A DNA stretch of 64,000 nucleotides from Tamlana sp. 2_MG-2023 (lineage in GTDB: Bacteria; Bacteroidota; Bacteroidia; Flavobacteriales; Flavobacteriaceae), in assembly GCF_030548465.1 (NCBI RefSeq), contig NZ_JAUOSF010000001.1, positions 62,001 to 126,000 on the forward strand, in the 5' to 3' direction. Below, piece after piece: positions 26,185-35,596 of the stretch. Every line of letters starts with the position of its first letter. The stretch's first letter is position 1. Under the pieces are notes generated by a model, which saw only the letters and a list, made by a program, of their open reading frames with translations, ran no database searches and was not told where the DNA came from. The translations under genes were made by a program, and so were the position numbers.

Positions 26185-26571
26185 ATGAAGTATTGTATAC
26201 ATTGTTTATTTATATTTTTTGCTTTTGCAAGTTGTAACCAATCTGCATCTGATGATTATATGGATATGAGCGTAAAACAATTTAAAACGGATGTAAGTCA
26301 TGACTTTGTTCAACTTATAGATGTTCGAACGCCTGAAGAATTTAAAGAAGGCCACTTAGAGAACGCTATTAACGTTGATTTCAAATCCAGTGATTTTACA
26401 GATAATATTGAAAAATTAAATTCCGATAAGCCTGTATATATTTATTGTCGCTCAGGAAACCGTAGTAAAAAAAGTGTTTCCTATTTTAAAAAAGTTGGTT
26501 TTACTACAATCTATAATTTAAAGGGCGGTATCCTTGCTTGGAAGGCAAAAGATCTTCCTGTAGTTAAATAA
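26185..26571 (+). CDS. Lipoprotein rhodanese-like protein
   Basis: This 128-residue protein starts with a lipoprotein signal (FFAFASC) and then a rhodanese domain. IDVRTPEEFKEGHLENAINVD and the active loop IYCRSGNRSKKS are intact, so sulfur transfer in the periplasm is plausible. It is paralogous to the preceding gene and in the same operon. The start ATG at 26185 is 6 bases after the previous stop codon. Confidence 0.9.
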   Translation: MKYCIHCLFIFFAFASCNQSASDDYMDMSVKQFKTDVSHDFVQLIDVRTPEEFKEGHLENAINVDFKSSDFTDNIEKLNSDKPVYIYCRSGNRSKKSVSYFKKVGFTTIYNLKGGILAWKAKDLPVVK

Positions 26572-26797
26572 GTTTACTAATTCGGAAAACAGTTTTTTGT
26601 TACCTATTTACTGATTTTCAACGACTAAACGTTAGTATAAAACGAATAATTAAACGTTTATCTAAAATTTAAGCCATTCATCTTTTTTATTTTAATTCAA
26701 GGGGCTCTTTTTTATACCTTTAATTACAAGTTTGCTAAAATATTGATGATTCAATAATTTTAAGGCAAAAAAAAGAACATAATTAATAGCGTTTAAA

Positions 26798-27067
26798 ATG
26801 GAATACGGTTTTGTAGTACTAGGAATTGTTGCTTTATTATTTATAAGCATGTATGGATATTCATATTTATCTGTTGCTCAAGAGAGAGCAAAGTTAATGA
26901 AAGAAAGACAAGTGCGTAAAGATAAAGAAGAAGAGAGGCGTCAAAGTCGGCTTAGACATCAGGCAATCATAGATGAGAAAGTAAATAAGGTGGCAGCAAG
27001 AAGAGAAGAAATTCAGCGTGAGTTGAAATTATTAAAAGATATGAAAACAGCACAAAAAGTGAGTTAA
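26798..27067 (+). CDS. Small membrane-anchored coiled-coil protein
   Basis: This 89-residue protein has one N-terminal membrane helix (FVVLGIVALLFISMYGYSYL) followed by a highly charged helix of about 60 residues, rich in Lys, Arg and Glu, that should form a coiled coil on the cytoplasmic side. I do not recognise a family. It is a stand-alone gene after a 226-bp AT-rich spacer without visible features, and it ends before a strong bidirectional terminator. Confidence 0.7.
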   Translation: MEYGFVVLGIVALLFISMYGYSYLSVAQERAKLMKERQVRKDKEEERRQSRLRHQAIIDEKVNKVAARREEIQRELKLLKDMKTAQKVS

Positions 27068-27090
27068 AATTATTTGTGTTTCAATCTAAA

Positions 27091-27125
27091 AAAAGCCCAT
27101 GTAACTAAGTTATATGGGCTTTTTT
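27091..27125. terminator. Bidirectional terminator between convergent genes
   Basis: Stem AGCCCATGTAAC/GTTATATGGGCT (12 pairs including two G-T) with a 3-nt loop, flanked by A7 and T7. It serves the plus-strand gene ending at 27067 and the minus-strand gene ending at 27125. Confidence 0.9.
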
Positions 27126-27484
27126 TAATTCAAAAACTCATCCTGAGTATTAATTCTGATACATTGTTCAGAACCAAGGTAGGCTGGGTCGCCATATTCC
27201 TCAGACCAAAAGCCTTCTAAAACATTCTTAGAAAGACATTTGTAAACAACGACACCATAAAATGTCTCGTGATTTTCTCCCTTGTACTGAAAATTTATTA
27301 CCAGAATATTGTCTTTAAAAAAGCCTTGACCTAATTGTGTTTGGATATTATTAATGTACCATTCCGCTTTAATTCTATTGTGATGATCAAGACTTAAATT
27401 TAAAGAACCTTTATAGGTGTTTTTTTCGCTGTCTTGATTGCTGCCTACAATAGAATAATTACCAACTAAATCTTGAATTGTCAT
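27125..27484 (-). CDS. Small uncharacterised protein, possible beta-barrel fold
   Basis: This is a 119-residue protein when started at MTIQDLVGNYSIVGS (27484), which fits better than an upstream in-frame ATG at 27505 because the conserved-looking region begins there. It consists of alternating strands (SLNLSLDHHNRIKAEWYI, DNILVINFQYKG, FYGVVVYKC, VLEGFWSEEYGDP) like a small lipocalin or similar beta-barrel. No signal peptide. The function is unknown. Confidence 0.65.
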   Translation of the reverse strand: MTIQDLVGNYSIVGSNQDSEKNTYKGSLNLSLDHHNRIKAEWYINNIQTQLGQGFFKDNILVINFQYKGENHETFYGVVVYKCLSKNVLEGFWSEEYGDPAYLGSEQCIRINTQDEFLN

Positions 27485-27923
27485 GTTTTGTGTTATGAAT
27501 TTCACTCTAAAAAAATGGAGTTTGGCGTAATTATAAAGAATTTAATCCAATATATTTCGAAAAGCTTTTGTAGAATTAAAAAAAATAATTTGATATCTTT
27601 TATAAAGTTCTAACGGCAAGAACCATTGTCTATTTACGTGGTAACGATTTAGCTCTCAAAAAGAGGCTTTATAAGCGTCGACAATTCAAACTATAAAACT
27701 AATAGGGAGCAACTGTTAATCTAAATACGTTCAGTGCTTTATATGAAAAAAATCTCAGATTAATTTTTAACCTGAGATTTTAAAACTTACACAGTTTATG
27801 AGATACTGCCTTTAGGAGCAATTTCGTTTATATGTAAAAGATATATGCGTACACAAAAAGAAAATCGCCTAAAAATTACTTTTTAGGCGACCTCCTTTAA
27901 AAACTTGTAATTTATATGTCTAA
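27485..27923. other. Intergenic region upstream of a sulfatase terminator
   Basis: This AT-rich spacer holds a hairpin AAAATCTCAG/CTGAGATTTT (27748-27781) and the sulfatase terminator (27865-27890). No reading frame or RNA gene is visible otherwise. Confidence 0.55.
27865..27890 (-). terminator. Terminator of the first sulfatase gene
   Basis: Perfect 11-bp stem TCGCCTAAAAA/TTTTTAGGCGA with a 4-nt loop. On the minus strand it is followed by TTTTCTTTTTG, right after the sulfatase stop codon. Confidence 0.88.
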
Positions 27924-29477
27924 TTAATGACCACCGGCCGTAAACGAAGCCATCACTTCATCTAAATTAAATGAAGCTGGTTTTTGTCTTGGAGGAAAAT
28001 CTTTAAACGTAGATATCATCTTCCCTGCAACAGTTTGGGAAGGTACTACTATCCATTGTACTTGCTCTTCCATCCATTGATAGTAAACATTTGAATTATG
28101 CTGTGCACGTTCAAAGGGATCCATACGTAAATCAAAAATTAAAGGAATTCTCAACTTAACAAAAGGATACATCCAAACACCAAATTTAGAAGATTGCTGC
28201 TCCATAAAAACTAACTTCCAACGTTGGTAACGCATAGCTACTAATTGACCATCATCACTCCAGTAATAAAATTCTTTTCTTGGAAAGGTAGTATCACCAT
28301 ACTTATCTTTTCCAGCTTCTTTTTCACCTGTTAAATAAGGTAATATATTATACCCATCTAAATGCACTTTAAAAGTACGTTTAGCACCTTTATAACCTGT
28401 TAATAATTTCTCTTTAATATTAGGTTCTCCAGCAGCAGCCATTAAAGTTGGCAACCAGTCATTACCAGCAACGATTTCGTTCATAACTGTTCCTGCAGGA
28501 ATTTTATTTGGCCATTTTACAATACAAGGTACACGGTATCCACCTTCCCAGTTTGTGTTTTTCTCACCTCTAAACGGTGTAATACCACCATCTGGCCACA
28601 TATTAAAGTGTGGTCCATTATCTGTTGTATACACTATTATGGTATTATCCTCGATACCTTTTGCTTTCAAGTGTTCTAACAGTTGACCAACCTGATTATC
28701 ATGCTGTCTCATACCGTCTGCATACGTACCTAAACCTGTTTTTCCTTGCTCTTCCTCTGGAACATGGGTTACATAATGCATACGTGTTGTATTAAACCAT
28801 AAGAAGAATGGCTTATCAGCATCAACCTGCTTATCAACAAACTTTGTTGCAGCTGCCATAAATTCGGCATCTACAGTTTCCATACGTTTTTTGGTTAAAG
28901 GGCCTGTATCTTCAATTTTACCATCTGCCGTACTATGAATAACGCCACGAGGTCCAAATTTTTTACGAAATTCTGGGTTTTGAGGGTATTCGGCTAATTC
29001 TGGTGTTTCTTCTGCATTTAAGTGATATAAATTACCAAAAAATTCATCGAAACCATGATTAGTTGGTAAAAATTCATCACGATCACCAAGGTGATTTTTA
29101 CCAAATTGTCCTGTTGCATAACCAAGTGGCTTTAAAAGCTCTGCCAATGTTGGATCTTCGGGTTGTATCCCTAAAGTAGCACCAGCTGCTCCTACTTTAG
29201 TCATTCCCGTACGTATCGGCATTTGTCCTGTAATAAAAGCTGCCCTACCAGCAGTACAGGATTGCTCTGCGTAGTAGTCTGTAAAAATAGTTCCTTCGGA
29301 AGCTAATTTATCAAGGTTAGGAGTTTTATACCCCATCATACCTTGGTTATTGTAACTTAGGTTCCAATAGCCGATATCGTCGCCCATGATAACAACAATA
29401 TTGGGTTTCTTCTGTGCAAAAGCAACAACAGAAATAAAGCACAGTAATAACGTGCCAAGGAGTTGTGTTTTCTTCAT
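27924..29477 (-). CDS. Periplasmic arylsulfatase
   Basis: This 517-residue sulfatase removes sulfate esters. A signal peptide (LLCFISVVAFAQ) is followed by the metal-binding VVIMGDDIGYWN (Asp33, Asp34) and the active-site motif SCTAGRAAFITG, where Cys74 is expected to be converted to formylglycine. The further metal site TTDNGPHFN and the lysine in GEKNTNWEGGYRVP are intact. It is the third in the direction of transcription of three related genes; each has its own terminator. The natural substrate is probably a sulfated algal polymer but cannot be read from sequence. Confidence 0.93.
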   Translation of the reverse strand: MKKTQLLGTLLLCFISVVAFAQKKPNIVVIMGDDIGYWNLSYNNQGMMGYKTPNLDKLASEGTIFTDYYAEQSCTAGRAAFITGQMPIRTGMTKVGAAGATLGIQPEDPTLAELLKPLGYATGQFGKNHLGDRDEFLPTNHGFDEFFGNLYHLNAEETPELAEYPQNPEFRKKFGPRGVIHSTADGKIEDTGPLTKKRMETVDAEFMAAATKFVDKQVDADKPFFLWFNTTRMHYVTHVPEEEQGKTGLGTYADGMRQHDNQVGQLLEHLKAKGIEDNTIIVYTTDNGPHFNMWPDGGITPFRGEKNTNWEGGYRVPCIVKWPNKIPAGTVMNEIVAGNDWLPTLMAAAGEPNIKEKLLTGYKGAKRTFKVHLDGYNILPYLTGEKEAGKDKYGDTTFPRKEFYYWSDDGQLVAMRYQRWKLVFMEQQSSKFGVWMYPFVKLRIPLIFDLRMDPFERAQHNSNVYYQWMEEQVQWIVVPSQTVAGKMISTFKDFPPRQKPASFNLDEVMASFTAGGH

Positions 29478-29566
29478 AAATACTTGATGTTAAGATTAAT
29501 TAATGTATTTAAAGGTATGTTTTTTTTTTAACTTTTAATAATTAATGTTTTGCTATTGTTAGGCAA

Positions 29567-29598
29567 AAAAAAAGACCACCCTTTCGGGCAGTCTTTTT
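29567..29598 (-). terminator. Terminator of the second sulfatase gene
   Basis: Stem AAAAAGAC..CCC/GGG..GTCTTTTT with a TTTC loop and one internal mismatch, flanked by A and T runs. Located between two sulfatase genes. Confidence 0.85.
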
Positions 29599-29624
29599 TA
29601 TTTTACTCTTTTGTTTCAGAAAAA

Positions 29625-31142
29625 TTAATTTCTAGAAGGTGTTTTTAAAGTTTCTAAAACTTGATCCACACTTAAAGAACTACCTTTTCTTGAAGGGAAT
29701 TCTTTGAACGTACCTAAAAATTTACCAACATAGTTTTGTGCTGGTACCATCATCCACATTTGATCCGCATAATTTCTAATATATAGTGCGGCATCCATAG
29801 AAACTTCAAAAGGGTCATTTCTTAAGTTTAAGATTATTGGCCAAGATGGTGATTTTCTATAAGCTTCATTAATAGATCCTTCCATGATAGAGAAGTGTAA
29901 TTTCCAGTCTTGATATCTTAATGCGTTTAAGTGTCCAGCAGCATCAAAATAGAAAATTTCTTTTCTTGCTCCTTCGCCTTTTTTAGTTTTACCGGTTAAT
30001 AAGTCTAATTGGTTATAACCATCTAAATGTGCTTTAAAAGTTTTTCCAGAGTAGCTTTTACCTTTTAGTAATTCCTCTTTTACGTTAGGGTTACCGGCTG
30101 CAGCTAAAAGCGTAGGCATCCAATCTTCATGAGAGAAGATATCATTAATAACAGTTCCTGCTTCAATATGACCTGGCCATCTTACCATGGCAGGTACTCT
30201 AAATCCACCTTCCCAAGTTGTTCCTTTTTCACCTCTAAATGGAATGGTTCCACCATCAGGGAAAGTAAATTTCTCAGCACCGTTATCTGTAGAAAAGATA
30301 ATAATTGTGTTTTCTGTAATACCTAGCTCATCTAATTTATCTAATACACGACCTACACCATCATCTAATTCCATCATGGCATCAGCATATAAACCATAAC
30401 CAGATTTATGTAAATATTTGTCAGATAAGTGTGTCCAAACGTGTGTTCTTGTAGAGTTTATCCATGTAAAGAAAGGTTTGTCGTCTTTAGCGTTTTTATC
30501 AATAAAACTTAAGGCAGCATCAATAAATTCTGAATCTGCAGTTTCCATACGTTTTGTTGTTAATGGTCCCGTATCTTCGACTTTACCATCTGCAGTTGAT
30601 TTTAACACACCTCTTGGTCCATATTTTTTGTGGAACTCAGGGTCTTTTGGATAAAATTCAGTTTCAGGCTCTTCTTCAGCATTTAAGTGATAAAGGTTTC
30701 CGAAGAATTCATCGAAACCATGGTTTGTTGGTAAATGCTCATCGCGATCACCAAGGTGGTTTTTACCAAATTGTCCACTAGTGTAACCTAATGGTTTTAA
30801 TAATTCGGCTATAGTAGGATCGGCTGCATTAATACCATGCTCTGATCCAGGCATACCAATAGTTAATAATCCTGTTCTAAACGGATGTTGTCCTAAAATA
30901 AAAGACGCACGACCAGCAGTACAAGATTGTTGCGCGTAGTGATCGGTAAATATAGCACCCTCTTTAGCGATTCGATCAATATTAGGTGTTGTTCCACCCA
31001 TCATACCATTGTGGTAGGCGCTAATGTTCCACATTCCAACATCGTCTCCCCAAAAGACTACAATGTTGGGTTTATCTTGTGCAAACGCGAGGGAGGTCGC
31101 CATGCAAAAAAATAACAGATTAAAAAAATGATTTTTTTTCAT
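29625..31142 (-). CDS. Periplasmic arylsulfatase, paralogue 2
   Basis: This 505-residue sulfatase has signal peptide MKKNHFFNLLFFCMATSLAF-AQ, metal-site WGDDVGMWN and active-site SCTAGRASFILG (Cys74). The usual TG after the motif is LG, but the C-x-A-x-R core is intact. STDNGAEKFTFPDGG and RGEKGTTWEGGFRVPAM match the family. Its signal peptide is nearly identical to that of the gene upstream at 31421, pointing to a recent duplication. The three copies are likely specialised for related sulfated substrates. Confidence 0.93.
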   Translation of the reverse strand: MKKNHFFNLLFFCMATSLAFAQDKPNIVVFWGDDVGMWNISAYHNGMMGGTTPNIDRIAKEGAIFTDHYAQQSCTAGRASFILGQHPFRTGLLTIGMPGSEHGINAADPTIAELLKPLGYTSGQFGKNHLGDRDEHLPTNHGFDEFFGNLYHLNAEEEPETEFYPKDPEFHKKYGPRGVLKSTADGKVEDTGPLTTKRMETADSEFIDAALSFIDKNAKDDKPFFTWINSTRTHVWTHLSDKYLHKSGYGLYADAMMELDDGVGRVLDKLDELGITENTIIIFSTDNGAEKFTFPDGGTIPFRGEKGTTWEGGFRVPAMVRWPGHIEAGTVINDIFSHEDWMPTLLAAAGNPNVKEELLKGKSYSGKTFKAHLDGYNQLDLLTGKTKKGEGARKEIFYFDAAGHLNALRYQDWKLHFSIMEGSINEAYRKSPSWPIILNLRNDPFEVSMDAALYIRNYADQMWMMVPAQNYVGKFLGTFKEFPSRKGSSLSVDQVLETLKTPSRN

Positions 31143-31360
31143 AAAGGTTTGATTTTAAGATTAATTAAAGTTGTAATTGTATTTATACGTTATAAATATA
31201 CAAAATTATATAAGTAATTTCTTCGAGTTTATTTTAAAATAATCAACGATAACGTTTTTTATTTGTTTAAGAATAGTTTCCTAATTTAGGTATTAGGGTT
31301 AAATTCAATTAAGTCTAGAAACATGAATTATAAAAATACTAATCATGAATTTAAACAAAA

Positions 31361-31398
31361 AAAACAGGCTGTCCAAATACCATAGACAACCTGTTTTT
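31361..31398 (-). terminator. Terminator of the third sulfatase gene
   Basis: Stem AAAACAGGcTGTC/GACAaCCTGTTTT with one mismatch; the flanking A-run gives a U-run on the minus-strand transcript. Located 22 bp after the sulfatase stop. Confidence 0.82.
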
Positions 31399-31420
31399 AA
31401 TTATACTATTATATGAATAT

Positions 31421-33034
31421 TTAATTTTGGCCTCCGGTAGGCTGTTCCATCATTTTCATAGCTGTTTCAATAGATTTTTTCATACTTAGCGATTCTCCGC
31501 CTTGACTAGGAGGGTACTCTGCTAAAGATTTTAAATGCGCTTGCAGAAAAGGAACAGCGGCTGTTGGTGCCCATAATTTTTGAGCAACAAATTTCTTTCC
31601 AGCATAACCCCACTCTTCAGAATCTGGCGTCATTTTTTCCATAGGATCCATTAATAAATTGATTATATATGGCACACTTGGATACGATTTTTCATCGAAC
31701 CAACTGCCATTATGCTTAACACCAATATGCATTTTCCAAGCATCAATACGTACAGCCATTAGGTCTGATTCGTCGTAATAGAATATTTCTCTTCGGGCAG
31801 ATTTATCTGTTTTTCCTGTCCATAACGGCAGGTTGTTATAACCATCTAAGTGTTTTTTAGCAGAAATATTACCCACTTTTTTACCATTTAAAAAGTCTTC
31901 TTTTAAGTTTGGTAATCCTGCAGCTGCAGCTAAAGTTACGTATAAATCCTCATGACTCTGTATACCATTAGAAGATGTTCCTGCAGGTATGTGTCCTGGC
32001 CACTTAACAATCATTGGTACTCTAAGGCCACCTTCCCAAGTGGTTCCTTTCTCACCTCTAAAAGGTGCGTAACCACCATCAGGCCAGTACATCAATTCGT
32101 TTCCGTTATCTGTACTATAAACGACAATAGTATTATCTTCAATACCTAAATCTTTTAGTTTTTGGAGAATTTTACCTATTAATTCGTCGTGTTCTATCAT
32201 TTTTGCACGAACGACATCTTCTTCTGCGCGACCTTCATCTACAGCAGCTTGGATATATTTATTAGTACTGTGAGACCAGATATGTGTTGCAGTTGTGTTG
32301 TACCACATAAAAAATGGTTTGTCATCTTTACCTACACGATCTAAATAATCTAAAGCAACATCGGTTACCTCAGAATCCATAGTTTCCATACGTTTACGTG
32401 TAAGTGGTCCTGTATCTTCAATACGTTGCTTACCAACTCGACCAAATTTAGGGTCTTCTGTAGAATCATCCTTATCTGTAGCCCAAGCATGTAAAACACC
32501 TCTTGGCCCAAATTTCTCTTTATACGCTGGATTTTTTTGTCCAGGGTAATCTAATTCTTCAGGCTCTTCTTCAGCATTTAGATGATAAAGGTTACCAAAC
32601 CATTCATCAAACCCATGCATAGTTGGTAAAAATTCGTTACGATCTCCTAAATGGTTTTTACCAAATTGGGCTGTATTATAGCCTTGTGTTTTTAAAACTT
32701 CGGCTAAAGTTGGGTCTTCTTTTTGAATACCTTGTTTAGATCCTGGTATTCCAATAGTCGTCATTCCAGTTCGTATTGGCATTTGCCCCATGATAAATGC
32801 TGCACGACCTGCAGTACAACTTGGTTGTCCATAATGGTCTGTAAATAACATACCGTCTTTCGCTAATTTATCGATATTAGGAGTTCTCCCCATCATTCCA
32901 TGGGTATACGCTCCGACATTCCAGTATCCAATGTCGTCTCCCCAAATCACTAAGATATTGGGTTTGTCTTGTGCAAAAACAAATGTAGTTGCCATGCAAA
33001 AGAATAAAAGATTAAAAAATTGATTTTTTTTCAT
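31421..33034 (-). CDS. Periplasmic arylsulfatase, paralogue 3
   Basis: This 537-residue sulfatase has signal peptide MKKNQFFNLLFFCMATTFVF-AQ, WGDDIGYWN and the active-site motif SCTAGRAAFIMG (Cys73). It is the longest of the three and carries an insert after the GPRGVLHAW segment (DKDDSTEDPKFGRVGKQRI) and another in the EGRAEEDVVRAK region that the paralogues lack. STDNGNELMYWPDGG and GEKGTTWEGGLRVPM complete the site. No SusC/SusD pair or sulfatase-maturation enzyme is nearby. Confidence 0.93.
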   Translation of the reverse strand: MKKNQFFNLLFFCMATTFVFAQDKPNILVIWGDDIGYWNVGAYTHGMMGRTPNIDKLAKDGMLFTDHYGQPSCTAGRAAFIMGQMPIRTGMTTIGIPGSKQGIQKEDPTLAEVLKTQGYNTAQFGKNHLGDRNEFLPTMHGFDEWFGNLYHLNAEEEPEELDYPGQKNPAYKEKFGPRGVLHAWATDKDDSTEDPKFGRVGKQRIEDTGPLTRKRMETMDSEVTDVALDYLDRVGKDDKPFFMWYNTTATHIWSHSTNKYIQAAVDEGRAEEDVVRAKMIEHDELIGKILQKLKDLGIEDNTIVVYSTDNGNELMYWPDGGYAPFRGEKGTTWEGGLRVPMIVKWPGHIPAGTSSNGIQSHEDLYVTLAAAAGLPNLKEDFLNGKKVGNISAKKHLDGYNNLPLWTGKTDKSARREIFYYDESDLMAVRIDAWKMHIGVKHNGSWFDEKSYPSVPYIINLLMDPMEKMTPDSEEWGYAGKKFVAQKLWAPTAAVPFLQAHLKSLAEYPPSQGGESLSMKKSIETAMKMMEQPTGGQN

Positions 33035-33292
33035 AAAGGGTTGATTTTTAGATTAATTAAGAGTAAATAGTTTAATATAAGATATTAAATATACAAAATA
33101 ATTTGAGCTATAGGATTATTATTTTAGGTTTAATTATGGGTAGTGTTAATTGTTTTAAATCCATAGGATTATATAATAATGTTTTTGTTTCTTAAGATTC
33201 TACTTTTTTTTAAACGTTAATAACTACTCATAATAACCTTTTTAAAAGCTATATTAAAGTTCTATTTTGCAAGCCTGTTTTAAAATGTATAA

Positions 33293-35596
33293 ATGAAAGT
33301 CTGTATAGCCGAAAAACCCAGTGTTGCGCGTGAGATTGCTTCTGTTCTAGGAGCTAATACGCAGCGCGATGGCTATTATGAAGGCAACGGTTACGCGGTA
33401 ACTTATACCTTCGGACATTTATGCACCTTAAAGGAACCCAATGATTATAAACCTTATTGGAAAAGTTGGGATCTGAATAATTTACCTATGCTTCCAGAGA
33501 AATTTGAAACTAAAGTGGTTTCAAATTCAGGGATTCAGAAGCAATTTAAAATTGTAAAAAGTTTATTTGATAAGGCCGAAGTGGTTATAAACTGCGGGGA
33601 TGCCGGGCAAGAAGGAGAACTCATTCAGCGTTGGGTGTTGAATGAAGCTAATTATAAGGGCGAGGTTCAGCGCTTATGGATTTCTTCCTTAACTACCGAA
33701 GCTATTAAAGAAGGTTTTGAAAGTTTGAAACCTTCTGCAGATTACGATAACCTGTATTATGCTGGTTTTTCTAGAGCGATTGGCGATTGGTTGTTAGGTA
33801 TGAACGCCACACGATTATACACTGTAAAACACGGTGGTTATAAACAAGTGCTTTCTGTTGGACGTGTGCAAACGCCAACTTTAGCTATGGTGGTGAATCG
33901 TTTTAAGGAAATAGAAAATTTTAAGCCACAACCTTACTGGGAGTTGCAAACCCAATATCGTGATACGCTTTTTAGTTATGAAGAAGGGCGTTTTTTAAAG
34001 AAAGCAGATGGAGAGGCTTTAGCGAATAAAGTCAAGGAAAGCGAATTTGAAATTGATTCGATTACCAAGAAAAAAGGTAAAGAATACGCGCCAAAATTAT
34101 TTGATTTAACGGGTTTACAGGTGTATTGTAATACTAAGTTTGGCTTTTCGGCAGACGAAACGCTTAAAATAGTACAAGCATTATACGAACGAAAAGTCGT
34201 GACTTACCCAAGAGTAGATACCACTTTTTTACCAAATGATATTTATCCGAAAGTTTCAGGTATTCTTCAAAAACTTACCAATTACGGGACCTTAACACAG
34301 CCGCTTTTGGGTAAGAAAATTAAAAAATCGTCTCGCGTTTTTAACGATAAAAAAGTAACCGATCACCATGCCATTATACCAACGGGTATGCAAACGCACT
34401 TACAGGCTGCGCAACAACAGGTTTACGATATTATTGTAAAGCGTTTTATTGCGGTCTTTTATGATGATTGTACCGTGTCAAATACCACCGTTTTAGGAAA
34501 TGCTGCTAAAATTGTGTTTAAAACCACAGGAAAGGAAATTTTAGAAAAAGGATGGCGTGTTGTTTTTGAAAACCCACATGCTAAGGAAAAGGAATCTGGC
34601 ATCTTACCAACTTTTGTTAAAGGAGAAAAAGGGCCACATGAACCGTCGTTTTTAGAAAAGGAAACCAAGCCGCCTAATCAATTTACTGAAGCTTCCTTAC
34701 TACGAGCCATGGAAACGGCAGGTAAGCAAGTTGATGATGAAGAGTTACGTGATTTAATGAAAGAAAACGGTATTGGACGACCATCGACACGAGCCAATAT
34801 TATTGAAACGCTTTTTAGAAGAAAGTACATAAAACGAAATAAAAAACAGGTTTTACCCACAGTTACAGGTATTCAGTTGATTGATACGATTCAGAATGAT
34901 TTACTGAAATCTGCCGAGTTAACGGGGTCTTGGGAAAAACAGTTAAAAGATATCGAAAAAGGAGAATTTAGTGCCGCTGCGTTTATTAAAAATATGAAAC
35001 ACATGGTTGATGCCTTGGTTTATGAAGTACGCAGCGAAACCAAACGCGCTAATATTTCTTATGAAACGGTGCAAAAACAGCGTGCGGCGAAGGCTGAGAC
35101 TAAAAAGGTTGCGGGGATTTTAAATGAAAGCTGTCCGAAATGTAAAAAGGGAAAACTATTAAAAGGAAAAACAGCCTATGGGTGTAGTGCCTATAAAGCG
35201 GGTTGTGATTTTGTCCTGCCTTTTAGTTTTGCTGATAAAAAAATATCTGAAAAGCAATTTATTCGTTTGCTTCAGAAAGGTTCTACCGTAAACTTGAAAG
35301 GCTTTAAAACGGAAGCAGGAACTGTTGAAGGCTTGTTGCGTTTTGATGATGAATTCCAATTAAAGTTAGAACCGAAAAAGACTTCCGCGAAAGCGATAGA
35401 AAAACCAACTTCTGATGCTTTGGCTTGTCCGAAATGTAAAAAAGGTACCGTACTAAAAGGAAAAACGGCCTACGGATGCAGCGCCTATAAATCGGGCTGC
35501 GATTTTAAAATGACCTTCGATGCCGTGAGAAGCGCTATGAACGGACAAAAACCTACCAAAGCATTGGTGCATCAAATATTAAATGGAAGCGTTTAA
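33293..35596 (+). CDS. topB: DNA topoisomerase III-type (type IA)
   Basis: This 767-residue type IA topoisomerase passes single DNA strands through a transient break. The Toprim domain has Glu7 in CIAEKPS and the acidic DAGQEGE (103-109). The active-site tyrosine is Tyr305 in VTYPRVDT, and GIGRPSTRANII lies at about 500. The C-terminus has two copies of a zinc-ribbon-like unit (CPKCKKG-x-LKGKTAYGCSAYK-x-GCDF), probably for DNA binding. Its last 14 bp overlap the next gene. Confidence 0.93.
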   Translation: MKVCIAEKPSVAREIASVLGANTQRDGYYEGNGYAVTYTFGHLCTLKEPNDYKPYWKSWDLNNLPMLPEKFETKVVSNSGIQKQFKIVKSLFDKAEVVINCGDAGQEGELIQRWVLNEANYKGEVQRLWISSLTTEAIKEGFESLKPSADYDNLYYAGFSRAIGDWLLGMNATRLYTVKHGGYKQVLSVGRVQTPTLAMVVNRFKEIENFKPQPYWELQTQYRDTLFSYEEGRFLKKADGEALANKVKESEFEIDSITKKKGKEYAPKLFDLTGLQVYCNTKFGFSADETLKIVQALYERKVVTYPRVDTTFLPNDIYPKVSGILQKLTNYGTLTQPLLGKKIKKSSRVFNDKKVTDHHAIIPTGMQTHLQAAQQQVYDIIVKRFIAVFYDDCTVSNTTVLGNAAKIVFKTTGKEILEKGWRVVFENPHAKEKESGILPTFVKGEKGPHEPSFLEKETKPPNQFTEASLLRAMETAGKQVDDEELRDLMKENGIGRPSTRANIIETLFRRKYIKRNKKQVLPTVTGIQLIDTIQNDLLKSAELTGSWEKQLKDIEKGEFSAAAFIKNMKHMVDALVYEVRSETKRANISYETVQKQRAAKAETKKVAGILNESCPKCKKGKLLKGKTAYGCSAYKAGCDFVLPFSFADKKISEKQFIRLLQKGSTVNLKGFKTEAGTVEGLLRFDDEFQLKLEPKKTSAKAIEKPTSDALACPKCKKGTVLKGKTAYGCSAYKSGCDFKMTFDAVRSAMNGQKPTKALVHQILNGSV

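Noticed and set aside
27485-27864. Small RNA gene near the 27748 hairpin
   Set aside because: Only one AT-rich hairpin without a clear promoter or conserved context; not enough to call.
30129-30781. Several plus-strand frames antisense to the sulfatase genes
   Set aside because: They are overlapping shadows of strongly conserved sulfatase coding sequence and similar ones recur in each paralogue at the same place.
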